Assembly (NCBI RefSeq): GCF_050314255.1
Contig: NZ_JBNPMZ010000006.1
Span: 100,362 to 164,361 of the forward strand
Reading direction: 5' to 3'
Source: Claveliimonas sp034178805
GTDB lineage: Bacteria; Bacillota; Clostridia; Lachnospirales; Lachnospiraceae
DNA: 64,000 nucleotides
Shown here: piece by piece, positions 26,036-35,107 of the stretch
Numbering within the stretch: position 1 is the stretch's first letter
How the letters are laid out: each line of letters begins with the position of its first letter
Translations under genes and position numbers: made by a program
The notes under the pieces: generated by a model
Seen by the model: the letters and a program-made list of their open reading frames with translations, nothing else
Database searches by the model: none
Told to the model about the DNA's origin: nothing

Positions 26036-27907
26036 ATGATGTTGGAACGAATTCAAAAGGAAAATGATATAAAAGAACTGAATAGAGAGGAACTTCCGAT
26101 ACTGGCGGAAGAGATTCGGGAATTTCTGATCGAGAAGATCAGCCGTACCGGAGGACATCTGGCATCGAATCTGGGAGTGGTCGAACTTACCATGGCCATG
26201 CACAGAGTATTTACCCTTCCTCAGGATAAGATTATCTGGGATGTGGGACATCAGGCATATACCCATAAAATTCTGACCGGTCGTAAGGATGGATTTGATG
26301 ATCTGCGTAAATACGGCGGAATGAGCGGATTTCCAAAGAGGGCTGAGAGTGATTGTGATGCTTTTGATACCGGTCACAGCTCTACTTCGATTTCGGCGGG
26401 GCTTGGATATGTCATGGCCCGGGATCTGAGAGGAGAGAATTATTCCGTAGTTTCTGTCATTGGAGATGGTTCCATGACGGGAGGTATGGCCTATGAGGCA
26501 CTGAATAATGCAGCTTCAATTAAAAAGAATTTTATCATTGTTTTAAATGATAATGAGATGTCTATTTCCAGAAATGTAGGCGGTATGTCCCAATATCTGG
26601 ATAAGCTTCGGACGGCAGATTTTTATACCGGACTGAAAAAGGGAATTACCAGTGCCCTGCATCGGATTCCGGTGGCCGGGGATTCTATGATTGATCATAT
26701 ACGAAAGACGAAGAGCAGTATTAAGCAACTGGTTGTTCCGGGTATGTTCTTTGAAGATATGGGGGTAACCTATCTGGGACCGATAGAGGGACATGATATA
26801 GACATGCTTTGTCAGGCTTTGCAGGAGGCTAAAAAGGTAGAAGGACCGGTGCTTCTTCACGTGCTGACGAAGAAAGGAAAAGGCTATGAACCGGCAGAGA
26901 AGGAGCCGGCTAAGTTTCATGGAACGGGTCCTTATGAAATAGCTACGGGAGAACCGGTGAGCAAATCGTCCAAAGACAGCTACACGAAGGTATTTTCCAA
27001 GGTTATGTGTGATATAGGTCAGAAGAATCCGAATGTAGTGGCAATTACAGCGGCCATGGCAGATGGAGCGGGACTGGCTGAATTTGGGAAGCGTTATCCA
27101 AAACGGTTCTTCGATGTGGGTATTGCAGAAGCCCATGCAGTGACCTTTGCAGCCGGATTGGCTGCCGGAGGAATGAAGCCTGTATTTGCGGTATATTCTT
27201 CTTTTCTTCAGAGAGGATTTGATCAGATTATCCATGATGTGAGCCTTCAGAAGCTTCCGGTAGTGTTTGCCATAGACCGTGCAGGCCTGGTAGGAAGCGA
27301 CGGGGAGACCCATCAGGGAATCTTTGATCTCTCTTACCTTGGTGCAATACCGAATATGACGGTGATGTCACCGAAGAATCGCTGGGAATTTGCTGATATG
27401 ATAAGGTTTGCAGTGGATTTTGATGCACCGATCGCACTCAGATATCCGAGAGGTTCTGCTTATGACGGGTTTGAGGAATACAGGGCACCGGTCATATATG
27501 GAAAAAGTGAGATGATTTTTGAGGAATCGGACATTGCAATCATCAGTGTGGGTCATATGTTTGAGGAAGCTGTGCATACCAGAGAACTACTGAAAAAAGA
27601 GGGATTTGCCTGTACACTGGTAAATGGAAGATTTGTAAAGCCGATAGATGAAGAGATGATTCGTAAACTGGCAAAGAACCACAAACTGATCGTAACCATT
27701 GAGGAAAATGTTCAGAATGGCGGATACGGGGAGAGAGTCTTGGAGTTTGTATCCAGAAATTCTCTGGATGTAACGGTGCTTACACTGGCGCTTCCGGATG
27801 ATTATATTGAGCATGGAAGCGTGGATGTACTTCGAAGAGAAGTAAAACTGGATGCAGTATCGATGAAGAAACGCATAGCCGAAAAATATCGGATATTACC
27901 GGTATAA
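26036..27907 (+). CDS. dxs: 1-deoxy-D-xylulose-5-phosphate synthase
   Basis: Dxs makes DXP from pyruvate and glyceraldehyde 3-phosphate, the first step of the MEP isoprenoid pathway. The 623-residue protein has GGHLASNLGVVELT, the thiamine-diphosphate motif GDGSMTGGMAYEALNNA, the pyrimidine-binding domain (FDVGIAEAHAVTFAAGLA) and the DRAGLVGSDGETHQG segment. It follows ispA by 11 bases. Confidence 0.97.
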   Translation: MMLERIQKENDIKELNREELPILAEEIREFLIEKISRTGGHLASNLGVVELTMAMHRVFTLPQDKIIWDVGHQAYTHKILTGRKDGFDDLRKYGGMSGFPKRAESDCDAFDTGHSSTSISAGLGYVMARDLRGENYSVVSVIGDGSMTGGMAYEALNNAASIKKNFIIVLNDNEMSISRNVGGMSQYLDKLRTADFYTGLKKGITSALHRIPVAGDSMIDHIRKTKSSIKQLVVPGMFFEDMGVTYLGPIEGHDIDMLCQALQEAKKVEGPVLLHVLTKKGKGYEPAEKEPAKFHGTGPYEIATGEPVSKSSKDSYTKVFSKVMCDIGQKNPNVVAITAAMADGAGLAEFGKRYPKRFFDVGIAEAHAVTFAAGLAAGGMKPVFAVYSSFLQRGFDQIIHDVSLQKLPVVFAIDRAGLVGSDGETHQGIFDLSYLGAIPNMTVMSPKNRWEFADMIRFAVDFDAPIALRYPRGSAYDGFEEYRAPVIYGKSEMIFEESDIAIISVGHMFEEAVHTRELLKKEGFACTLVNGRFVKPIDEEMIRKLAKNHKLIVTIEENVQNGGYGERVLEFVSRNSLDVTVLTLALPDDYIEHGSVDVLRREVKLDAVSMKKRIAEKYRILPV

Positions 27908-27949
27908 GAATGAAATCCGTAAAATGATAGATACAGGAGACGAAACAGC

Positions 27950-28759
27950 ATGAAAGAGCGTTTGGATGTTCTGCTGGTGAAAAGAAATCTGGCAGAATCA
28001 AGGGAAAAAGCGAAGGCAATCATCATGTCCGGAAATGTATTCGTTGAAGGACAGCGGGAGGATAAAGCCGGAACCACATTTTCAGATGAAGTGCAGATTG
28101 AGATCAAAGGACACACCATGCCTTATGTAAGCAGGGGAGGATTGAAGCTTGAGAAAGCCATGAAGCATTTTGATGTGACGGTTAAGGATAAGGTCTGTAC
28201 AGATGTGGGATCATCAACGGGCGGATTTACAGATTGTATGCTGCAAAATGGTGCGAAAAAAGTATTTGCCATTGATGTGGGCAGAGGACAGCTTGCGTGG
28301 AAGCTTCGTCAGGATGAACGGGTGGTCTGTATGGAGAAGACCAATATCCGTTATGTGACGCCGGAGGATCTGGGAGAACCGGTTGACTTTTCTTCTATTG
28401 ATGTATCTTTTATCTCCTTGACTAAAGTGCTTCTGCCGATCCGGAATTACCTGTCTTCGGATGGTCAGATTGTGGCACTTATTAAACCACAGTTCGAGGC
28501 AGGACGCGAGAAGGTCGGCAAAAAAGGGGTGGTTCGTGAAAAGGGCACTCATGTAGAAGTAATTGAAAAAGTAAAAGAGTATGCCTGTTCTATCGGATTC
28601 AACGTATTGAATCTGGAATTTTCTCCGATCAGAGGACCGGAGGGTAATATTGAATATTTGATTCACCTGCAGAAGGTTCATGAAGCAGAAGGAAGAGTTA
28701 CAGGTGATATCGATGTAAAACGTACGGTAGAGGAAGCGTTTGAAACACTGTCAAAATAA
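27950..28759 (+). CDS. tlyA: TlyA family rRNA (cytidine-2'-O)-methyltransferase/hemolysin homologue
   Basis: A 269-residue protein with an N-terminal S4 RNA-binding domain (RLDVLLVKRNLAESREKAKA; MPYVSRGGLKLEKAM) and an FtsJ-like SAM-dependent domain (DVGSSTGGFTDCMLQNGAK; IDVGRGQL; LIKPQFEAGREKVGKKG). TlyA methylates 16S/23S rRNA in some bacteria. The hemolysin name is historical. The gene order dxs-tlyA-nadK-argR-recN is the conserved Firmicutes arrangement. Confidence 0.94.
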   Translation: MKERLDVLLVKRNLAESREKAKAIIMSGNVFVEGQREDKAGTTFSDEVQIEIKGHTMPYVSRGGLKLEKAMKHFDVTVKDKVCTDVGSSTGGFTDCMLQNGAKKVFAIDVGRGQLAWKLRQDERVVCMEKTNIRYVTPEDLGEPVDFSSIDVSFISLTKVLLPIRNYLSSDGQIVALIKPQFEAGREKVGKKGVVREKGTHVEVIEKVKEYACSIGFNVLNLEFSPIRGPEGNIEYLIHLQKVHEAEGRVTGDIDVKRTVEEAFETLSK

Positions 28760-28784
28760 TAATACAACAGATTGGGTAGAGAAT

Positions 28785-29615
28785 ATGGAACGATTTTGGA
28801 TTGTAACGAATGATGGCAAGGATAAAGACCGGTCGATGACCGGCCGTGTGATTGGTCTTCTTGAACAGAGAGGAAAGGTATGTGTCCTCTGTCATAAAGA
28901 TAAACAAAATAATATAATAAAAGATAAAATACCGGAAAATATTGACTGTGCTATTGTTATCGGAGGAGACGGAAGCCTCATCGAGGTGGCCAGAGTATTG
29001 CAGCCGGGTATCCCTATTCTGGGTGTGAATATGGGCACTCTCGGTTATTTAACAGAGGTAGAAGTGGATGATCTGGAAGAAGCAATGGAGCAGATCATCA
29101 ACGAAGACTATACGACGGAAGAGCGGATGATGCTTCAGGGAACATTTGAAAACGGGAATACCAGTATTGCGCTGAACGATATTGTTCTTACCAGAAAAGG
29201 GCATCTTCGGATTCTGCATTTTAATCTGTATGTAAATGGTGAACTTCTGAATTCCTATGAGGCAGATGGTATGATTATATCCACACCAACAGGTTCGACT
29301 GCATATAATTTATCAGCCGGAGGACCTATCGTGGAGCCGACAGCATCCAGCATCGTGGTTACACCTATTTGTTCGCATTCATTAAATACAAGAAGTATTG
29401 TATTGTCTGCGGAGGACGAGATTATAATCGAGATTGGAAAGAGAAGGCATGATCAGGTGGAAGAGGTCTTTATTGCTTTTGACGGAGCAGATACTGTGGA
29501 AATGAAAACCGGGGAAAAAATAGCAATCTGTAAATCGGAGAAAAAGACAACCATGATGCATCTGAGCCGGGTCAGCTTTATGGAGCGTTTGCGCAGAAAG
29601 ATGAAAGGAAATTAG
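28785..29615 (+). CDS. nadK: NAD kinase
   Basis: NadK phosphorylates NAD to NADP. The 276-residue product, counted from ATG 28785, has IGGDGSLIEVARVL (the GGDG motif), NMGTLGYLTEVE, and STPTGSTAYNLSAGGPIVEP. The longer open frame starts inside tlyA and is less likely. It lies between tlyA and argR. Confidence 0.96.
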   Translation: MERFWIVTNDGKDKDRSMTGRVIGLLEQRGKVCVLCHKDKQNNIIKDKIPENIDCAIVIGGDGSLIEVARVLQPGIPILGVNMGTLGYLTEVEVDDLEEAMEQIINEDYTTEERMMLQGTFENGNTSIALNDIVLTRKGHLRILHFNLYVNGELLNSYEADGMIISTPTGSTAYNLSAGGPIVEPTASSIVVTPICSHSLNTRSIVLSAEDEIIIEIGKRRHDQVEEVFIAFDGADTVEMKTGEKIAICKSEKKTTMMHLSRVSFMERLRRKMKGN

Positions 29616-29619
29616 CGGG

Positions 29620-30069
29620 ATGAAGATTAACCGACATGCAAAGATTGTAGAATTGATTAATAAATATCATATTGAGACTCAGGAAGAGCTTGCGGAATAT
29701 CTGAACAGAGAAGGATTCAAGGTGACTCAGGCGACGGTGTCCAGAGATATCAGGGATCTGAAGCTTACCAAAGTTCCTACGGATGAGGGCCGGCAGAAAT
29801 ATGCAGTTCATCAGACCGGAGAAACGGAGATGAGTGATAAGTATATCAGAGTGCTGAAGGATGGTTATATCTCCATGGATATGGCACAGAATATACTGGT
29901 GATCAAAACCGTATCCGGCATGGCTATGGCAGTGTGTGCGGCAATTGATTCCATGCACTGGCAGGAAGTGGTAGGAAGTATTGCAGGAGATGATACCATT
30001 ATGTGTGCAATCCGCAGTACCGAGGATACCGTAAAGGTAATGGATAAGATTAGTAAAATTGTCTTGTAG
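29620..30069 (+). CDS. argR: Arginine repressor ArgR family regulator
   Basis: A 149-residue protein with the ArgR winged-helix domain (TQEELAEYLNREGFKVTQAT followed by VSRDIRDLKLTKVP) and the C-terminal oligomerisation/arginine-binding domain (VVGSIAGDDTIMCAIRS). ArgR represses arginine biosynthesis when arginine is bound. In Firmicutes it is commonly placed just before recN, as here. No arginine genes are in the window. Confidence 0.96.
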   Translation: MKINRHAKIVELINKYHIETQEELAEYLNREGFKVTQATVSRDIRDLKLTKVPTDEGRQKYAVHQTGETEMSDKYIRVLKDGYISMDMAQNILVIKTVSGMAMAVCAAIDSMHWQEVVGSIAGDDTIMCAIRSTEDTVKVMDKISKIVL

Positions 30070-30077
30070 GAGGCAGT

Positions 30078-31757
30078 ATGTTACAGAATTTACATGTGAA
30101 GAATCTTGCCCTGATCGAAGAAGTGGAAGTGGAATTCGGTCAGGGACTTAATATATTAACCGGAGAGACCGGAGCCGGTAAATCCATCATTCTGGGGTCT
30201 GTAAATCTGGCTCTCGGTGGAAGATATACCAGGGATATTATCCGTAAGGGAGCTCCTTATGGATATGTTGAGCTTTTGTTTGTTCCGGAAAATGAGAACC
30301 AGATAAAGAAACTGGAAGCGCTGGATATATTTCCGGAAGAGGGAATGGTTGTGCTCAGCCGAAGGCTGATGGAAGGAAGAAGCGTCAGTAAAATTAACGG
30401 GGAGACCGTATCTATGGCGAAGCTTAAGGCGGTGGCAGAAATCCTGATTGATATTCACGGACAGCATGAGCACCAGTCCCTTTTGTACAAAAAACATCAG
30501 ATGGAGATTCTGGATGCTTATGCCAGGGATTATATTGCAGAAACGGCAGAACTGGTAAAAAACAGTTATCGGGAATACGAGTCTGTGAAGAAAGAACTGG
30601 AAGCTGCCAGGTGTGATGAAGCGGAGCGGACGAAAGAGATAGCATTTTTGGAATTCGAGACTGGAGAAATCAGGGATGCCATGCTGCGGGAAGGTGAGGA
30701 TGAGGAACTGGAAACGGCTTACCGGCGTATGGTGCATGGCAAAAAGATCGTAGAGAATGTGAATGAGGCTTACGAATATACTGGTGGAATGGATGGAAGT
30801 GCAAGCGAGAGCTTAAGCCGTGCTATCCGCTTATTGTCAGAAGTGTCATCTTATGATCCGCATGCTGAGGAGCTTTATCAGCAGCTTATGGAGACGGATA
30901 GTCTGCTCAATGATTTTAACCGGGAATTATCGGATTACAGTAAGTCCATGGAGTTTTCAGAAGAAGAGTTTCATGAGACGGAGGAAAGGCTGAATGTCAT
31001 TAATCATCTGAAGACCAAGTATGGAAACAGCATTTCAGATATTCTGGCCTACTGCGAGGAGAAAGAAGCCCGTCTTGCAGTGCTGAATGACTTTGATAAC
31101 TATCTGGAGGAGCTTGGCAAGCGTCTTAAAGTGGCAGAAGAGAAGCTTGACAGGGAAACGAAACGGCTCACAAAGTTAAGAAAGGAGCAGGGAATTCTGC
31201 TTCAGCAGGCAATCACAGAGGGACTGGCGGATCTGAATTTTGTGGATGTGAAATTCGAGATCCATTTTGGAGAGCTTAAGGATTACACTGCAAAAGGAAG
31301 GGATGATGTGGAATTTCTGATTTCCATGAATCCCGGTGAACCGGTAAAACCGCTGGCAGAAGTTGCATCCGGCGGTGAATTATCCCGAATCATGCTTGCA
31401 ATCAAGACGGTTATGGCAGACCGGGATGAGATAGAAACTCTGATATTTGATGAGATTGATGTGGGAATCAGCGGACGTACCGCACAGAAGGTTTCGGAAA
31501 AAATGGCGTTGATCGGCAGGAAACATCAGGTTATCTGCATCACTCATCTGGCACAGATTGCAGCCATGGCAGATGTACATTTTGCAATTGAAAAGACAGT
31601 GACAGGCGGAGTGACCAGGACAGGAATCCGCATGCTTTCTCATGAGGAAGAGACGGAGGAGCTGGCAAGAATCCTTGGAGGCGCGGAGATAACCGAGACA
31701 GTAAGAGAGAATGCGAGAGAAATGAAACGTCTTGCAAGGAAAAAATTTCCAGTGTAA
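30078..31757 (+). CDS. recN: DNA repair protein RecN
   Basis: RecN is an SMC-like ATPase used in double-strand-break repair. The 559-residue protein has Walker A TGETGAGKSIILGSV, a long central coiled coil, the signature EVASGGELSRIMLAI and Walker B LIFDEIDVGISG. It is the last gene of the asp23-recN operon and a strong terminator follows. Confidence 0.97.
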   Translation: MLQNLHVKNLALIEEVEVEFGQGLNILTGETGAGKSIILGSVNLALGGRYTRDIIRKGAPYGYVELLFVPENENQIKKLEALDIFPEEGMVVLSRRLMEGRSVSKINGETVSMAKLKAVAEILIDIHGQHEHQSLLYKKHQMEILDAYARDYIAETAELVKNSYREYESVKKELEAARCDEAERTKEIAFLEFETGEIRDAMLREGEDEELETAYRRMVHGKKIVENVNEAYEYTGGMDGSASESLSRAIRLLSEVSSYDPHAEELYQQLMETDSLLNDFNRELSDYSKSMEFSEEEFHETEERLNVINHLKTKYGNSISDILAYCEEKEARLAVLNDFDNYLEELGKRLKVAEEKLDRETKRLTKLRKEQGILLQQAITEGLADLNFVDVKFEIHFGELKDYTAKGRDDVEFLISMNPGEPVKPLAEVASGGELSRIMLAIKTVMADRDEIETLIFDEIDVGISGRTAQKVSEKMALIGRKHQVICITHLAQIAAMADVHFAIEKTVTGGVTRTGIRMLSHEEETEELARILGGAEITETVRENAREMKRLARKKFPV

Positions 31758-31779
31758 ATAAATGTAAAACCCATATAAT

Positions 31780-31815
31780 AAAGCAGATACATATTGATGT
31801 GTCTGCTTTTTATTT
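31780..31815 (+). terminator. Intrinsic terminator after recN
   Basis: AAAGCAGATACAT pairs with ATGTGTCTGCTTT (one G-U pair), loop ATTG, followed by a T-rich run. It separates the operon from spoIVB. Confidence 0.9.
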
Positions 31816-31846
31816 ATTATACAGATTAAAAAAGGGGAGCGGGAGA

Positions 31847-32908
31847 ATGAGAAGATACTGGTATAGAAGAATCTTAATTATGATTGTTGTATTTTCGGTG
31901 AGTGTGGGTGGAGGTTACTATCTGATCCATGAGAAAAAATCTGCATTCCAGCAGGAGGTAAGCGCAGGAACCTCTGACAGTATGGTGATTCCGGGAGGAA
32001 TGCCGATCGGAATCTATATGGAGACAAAAGGGGTGCTGGTGCTGGGAACGGACAAGATAGAAGCGGAAGATGGATTAAAATACGAGCCGGCAGCGCATCT
32101 GGTAAAGGAAGGGGATTACATTGTAGGACTTGATCAAGAGGAAATTCAGAACAAATCAGAGCTGATCGAGACGATTCGTAACCTGGAAGATGAGGATGTA
32201 ATATTAAAAGTCAGAAGAAAAGATCAATTGATTGATATTCGTATGAAAGCGGTCCGGTGCAGTTCAAATGAGTACAAACTGGGAATCTGGGTACGGGATA
32301 ATGCGCAGGGACTTGGCACCATAACCTATCTGAAGGCAGACAGCAGCTTCGGTGCACTGGGACACGGCATTCACGATGTGGATACAGGCGGGCTACTGGA
32401 TATGGATAAGGGAGTTCTCTACGCTACCAGTATCCGTGATATTCAGAAAGGAGAAAATGGAGTTCCAGGAGGAATGGAAGGGATTATCGTATATAACAAT
32501 TATAATGTTCTTGGAAGCATTACAAAAAATACAGATGAAGGTATTTTCGGAACAATGGACAGGATGGATACCGTGTTTTATGATGCCGACCCGGTAGAAG
32601 TGGCACAGAGGGAAGAAGTCAGGGAAGGCGATGCCGTGATCCGCTGTACGGTGGACGGCAGTGTGAAAGAATATGAGATAGAGATTACCGGAATGAATCT
32701 CTATGCGGGGGAGGCGAATAAGGCACTGGAAATTCAGGTCACAGATGAAGAACTTTTGCGTCTCACGGGAGGGATTGTTCAGGGAATGAGCGGCAGTCCT
32801 ATCCTTCAGGATGGAAAACTGGTGGGAGCTGTGACACATGTGTTTGTCAATGATCCCACGAGGGGGTATGGGATTTTTATAGAGAATATGCTGGATGCGG
32901 CGGCGTAA
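31847..32908 (+). CDS. spoIVB: SpoIVB serine peptidase (S55 family)
   Basis: SpoIVB is secreted by the forespore into the intermembrane space, where it triggers pro-sigma-K processing. From ATG 31847 (behind AGGGGAGCGGGAG) it has 353 residues: a basic start with one membrane helix (ILIMIVVFSVSVGGGYYLI), a PDZ domain (about residues 70-140) and the peptidase domain. The catalytic histidine is in GALGHGIHD and the serine in QGMSGSPILQDGKLVGAVTH. The last 40 codons are duplicated, with about 93% identity, at 35108-35213. This suggests that the present 3' end was acquired with the downstream insertion. Confidence 0.95.
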   Translation: MRRYWYRRILIMIVVFSVSVGGGYYLIHEKKSAFQQEVSAGTSDSMVIPGGMPIGIYMETKGVLVLGTDKIEAEDGLKYEPAAHLVKEGDYIVGLDQEEIQNKSELIETIRNLEDEDVILKVRRKDQLIDIRMKAVRCSSNEYKLGIWVRDNAQGLGTITYLKADSSFGALGHGIHDVDTGGLLDMDKGVLYATSIRDIQKGENGVPGGMEGIIVYNNYNVLGSITKNTDEGIFGTMDRMDTVFYDADPVEVAQREEVREGDAVIRCTVDGSVKEYEIEITGMNLYAGEANKALEIQVTDEELLRLTGGIVQGMSGSPILQDGKLVGAVTHVFVNDPTRGYGIFIENMLDAAA

Positions 32909-32913
32909 AAGAA

Positions 32914-32947
32914 CGAACCTCCCGGGGAATTTTCTCAGGGAGGTTCG
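32914..32947 (+). terminator. Hairpin after spoIVB (no T-tract)
   Basis: CGAACCTCCC (32914-32923) pairs perfectly with GGGAGGTTCG (32938-32947) around a 14-base loop. A run of T residues is missing downstream, so termination efficiency is uncertain. Confidence 0.55.
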
Positions 32948-32973
32948 ACTTAATAAACTCGAAGTTATCGGTA

Positions 32974-33181
32974 TCAAAGCGCCATTATTTCATCCACTAT
33001 TTCACGAAAGGTTTTATTGCTTGTTTCAATTTTTATCGTATCAAGAGCTTGATACATAGGAATTCTTGCAACACTTCTATCAATAACATCAGTGGTGCGA
33101 ATCTCTCGTGACACATCTGCCTTTAATTCAAAAGAAAGGTTTTTCGTCTAAAACGGTGGTTGGAGGAAAAACAATGTTAGA
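32974..33181 (-). pseudogene. Frameshifted 3' remnant of an unrecognised gene
   Basis: On the minus strand an upstream piece reads SNIVFPPTTVLDEKPFF then stops. One frame over, the text continues FELKADVSREIR...DVIDRSVARIP...ALDTIKIETSN...EIVDEIMAL and stops at 32974. Together they look like the C-terminal 65-70 residues of a single protein with one frameshift near 33140. No start codon or RBS exists for the remnant. I cannot name the family; the tail resembles the end of a small P-loop kinase only weakly. It lies between spoIVB and a hypothetical gene in the accessory region. Confidence 0.5.
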
Positions 33182-33658
33182 TCATGGCGTTATCTGCATG
33201 CGATAACCGGTTGAGGCACCATCCCGAACTTCAAGCAGGGAATAGACAACAAATTCTTCCCCATACATTACTGTACGCTCTTCCTGATTTATAAGAAGTG
33301 TCACTTTGTCTTCATCCAAAGATATTACCTTGAACAGCAAACCGATCATATTGGGGATTTCAGATTCCTTTGGATTCTGAACTAACGTATCATTGAAATC
33401 CTCATAAAAAACATCACCGTTTGCTATTTCATAATCCCTGGATTCCCCGGTTCCATAACCGACAGACTTACCAAATTCATCCGTCCCGCTATTGTACGGG
33501 TTGACTTTCAGCAGGAAGTAGGTTGCTTCCATACCGCCTTTGTCGGGAACAAATGCAAAGTATCTGAAATAGACAAGTGCCCCAATTACTAAAATAACGA
33601 TCAAACCGATAATGACACCGATAATGATACCAATATTTCGAAGAATTGTATTACGCAT
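33182..33658 (-). CDS. Membrane-anchored hypothetical protein
   Basis: This 158-residue protein is not one I recognise. It has an N-terminal membrane helix rich in Ile and Val (IGIIIGVIIGLIVILVIGAL) after a short basic start, then about 125 soluble residues, mostly polar (KVNPYNSGTDEFGKSVGYGT; VTLLINQEERTVMYGEEFVV). The positive-inside rule would put the soluble part outside the cell. A weak RBS (AAGGTGAC) precedes the ATG. It belongs to the accessory region after spoIVB and is transcribed against spoIVB. Confidence 0.65.
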   Translation of the reverse strand: MRNTILRNIGIIIGVIIGLIVILVIGALVYFRYFAFVPDKGGMEATYFLLKVNPYNSGTDEFGKSVGYGTGESRDYEIANGDVFYEDFNDTLVQNPKESEIPNMIGLLFKVISLDEDKVTLLINQEERTVMYGEEFVVYSLLEVRDGASTGYRMQITP

Positions 33659-33805
33659 AATTTGTCACCTTAAATACCACATGATCGAATAAATACTAAA
33701 TGTTATTTTACTCTTTTGTTTCCTGATAAGACTCGAATATCGAAAGGCGATTACGGATTGTTTCACTGCAGACAGTTCCCTCAATCCCGGCCATAATCTT
33801 AATAC

Positions 33806-33834
33806 ATTATAGCATTTCGCAGTACATCGAACAA
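33806..33834 (-). promoter_or_regulatory. Predicted promoter for the membrane-anchored hypothetical gene
   Basis: On the minus strand TTGTTC (complement of 33829-33834) and TATAAT (complement of 33806-33811) are spaced 17 bases. It lies about 150 bases upstream of the start of the 158-residue gene. The interval 33659-33950 otherwise holds only this and a divergent promoter. Confidence 0.5.
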
Positions 33835-33879
33835 TATAAATATTGTCCATAGCTGCAATCGGATAACTTTTAGTTTTAA

Positions 33880-33893
33880 AAACCACGCATTGC
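33880..33893 (+). repeat. 14-nt direct repeat, copy 1
   Basis: AAACCACGCATTGC occurs here and again, identically, at 35280-35293, exactly 1400 bases away. The two copies flank the HTH gene, the RhuM-Fic gene and the spoIVB 3' duplicate. Confidence 0.7.
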
Positions 33894-33918
33894 GCTTTTG
33901 CAAATAATGTGATATGAT
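33890..33918 (+). promoter_or_regulatory. Predicted promoter for the HTH/RhuM-Fic pair
   Basis: TTGCGC (33890-33895) and TATGAT (33913-33918) are separated by 17 bases. The HTH gene starts about 33 bases downstream of the -10 box. Confidence 0.5.
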
Positions 33919-33950
33919 TAATGAAACATTACATGGAGGTGTTCAGAAAA

Positions 33951-34169
33951 ATGGAATCTGCAGATAAAATACGGAGAATCAGGAAACAAACAGGAATGAC
34001 CAGAAAAGATTTTTCAATACATATTGGCATTCCTTTGAGAACGTTAGAGGATTGGGAGGCAGGACGCAGGAGACCGCCGGAATATATTCCTCGCCTGATT
34101 GAGTATCAGCTGAAGTATGAAGAATTGATTGAAAAAAAGCAGAAGGAGGAGAAGGGTGCAGAAAAATAA
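33951..34169 (+). CDS. Small helix-turn-helix DNA-binding protein
   Basis: The 72-residue product is a single XRE-type HTH (SADKIRRIRKQTGMTRKDFS, then HIGIPLRTLEDWEAGRRRPP) with a short basic tail. The start is set to ATG 33951 because GGAGGTG (33935-33941) stands at the proper distance; two earlier in-frame ATGs lack a site. The gene overlaps the next, a RhuM-Fic gene, by 14 bases. It probably regulates the pair, as antitoxin-like HTH proteins often do, but that is inference. Confidence 0.8.
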   Translation: MESADKIRRIRKQTGMTRKDFSIHIGIPLRTLEDWEAGRRRPPEYIPRLIEYQLKYEELIEKKQKEEKGAEK

Positions 34170-35079
34170 CGAGATTGTAATTTTTGAAACGGAAGATAAG
34201 CAGGTGAAATTACCTGTAAATATTGAAAATGAAACAGTATGGCTTAGTGCAAATCAAATGGCGACATTGTTTGAGAGAGATGAAAAAACAATACGAAAAC
34301 ATATTAACAATGTTTTTTTAGAAAGGGAAGTTGAAAAAGATAACAACACGCAAAAAATGCGTGTTGATGGAGTAAAACAATTGGTACCATTTTATACTTT
34401 AGATGTCATCATTTCCGTTGGCTATCGTGTGAAATCCAAACGTGGTGTTGAATTTCGCCGTTGGGCTAATTCTGTATTGAAACAGTACATATTGAAAGGT
34501 TATGCGGTGAATGATAATCGTATCAAACAGCTGGGAGAAGTGATACGGATTATGAAAAGGACGGAGAATGAACTGGACAGTAAACAGGTACTTTCCGTAA
34601 TTGAAAAGTACAGCAATGCACTCGATCTGCTGGATTCCTACGATCATCAGAATATGACTCGTCCGACGGGAAATGAAGCAACATATGTTCTTCGATATGA
34701 AGAATGTATGGAGGTGGTTCAGAGTATGCGCTTTGGGGATGAATCAGATCTGTTCGGCAAAGAGAAGGACGATTCCTTCAAAGGAAGTATCGGTAATATT
34801 TATCAGTCTTTCGGTGGAGTGGACATCTACGAATCACTGGAAGAAAAGGCAGCCAATCTTTTGTACTTTGTAACGAAGAATCATAGTTTTTTTGATGGGA
34901 ATAAAAGAATTGCAGCAACTATGTTTTTGTATTTTCTGGATAAGAATAATGCGTTATTTGTAGATGGAAAAAAGAAGATAGAGGATTCAACATTGGTCGC
35001 TCTTACGATCATGATTGCTGAATCAAGGCCGGAAGAAAAAGAAATGATGATCAGCGTGGTAATGAATTGTATGCAATAA
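34156..35079 (+). CDS. RhuM-like protein with C-terminal Fic/Doc domain
   Basis: A 307-residue protein. The N-terminal part (ENETVWLSANQMATLFERDE; YTLDVIISVGYRVKSKRG; FRRWANSVLKQYILKGY) is the RhuM/virulence-protein domain often found on mobile elements. The C-terminal part has the Doc-type Fic motif HSFFDGNKR, with the catalytic histidine and GNKR present. Fic/Doc enzymes transfer AMP or phosphate onto proteins. I see no clear inhibitory (S/T)xxxE(G/N) helix in it or in the HTH partner. The start is GTG 34156 behind AAGGAGGA, overlapping the HTH gene. Confidence 0.88.
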   Translation: MQKNNEIVIFETEDKQVKLPVNIENETVWLSANQMATLFERDEKTIRKHINNVFLEREVEKDNNTQKMRVDGVKQLVPFYTLDVIISVGYRVKSKRGVEFRRWANSVLKQYILKGYAVNDNRIKQLGEVIRIMKRTENELDSKQVLSVIEKYSNALDLLDSYDHQNMTRPTGNEATYVLRYEECMEVVQSMRFGDESDLFGKEKDDSFKGSIGNIYQSFGGVDIYESLEEKAANLLYFVTKNHSFFDGNKRIAATMFLYFLDKNNALFVDGKKKIEDSTLVALTIMIAESRPEEKEMMISVVMNCMQ

Positions 35080-35107
35080 AAATGTTGTCCCTGATGACAA
35101 TCAGTCG

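Noticed and set aside
26543..27313. 256-codon minus-strand frame inside dxs
   Set aside because: It is fully antisense to a conserved gene, with no RBS or domain.
33174..33206. GGAGG followed by ATG and ten codons (MLDHGVICMR)
   Set aside because: It is too short, overlaps the 3' end of the minus-strand gene, and may be a chance match.
33665..33886. 73-codon minus-strand frame upstream of the membrane-anchored protein
   Set aside because: No recognisable domain or RBS, and it contains the predicted promoter of the next gene.
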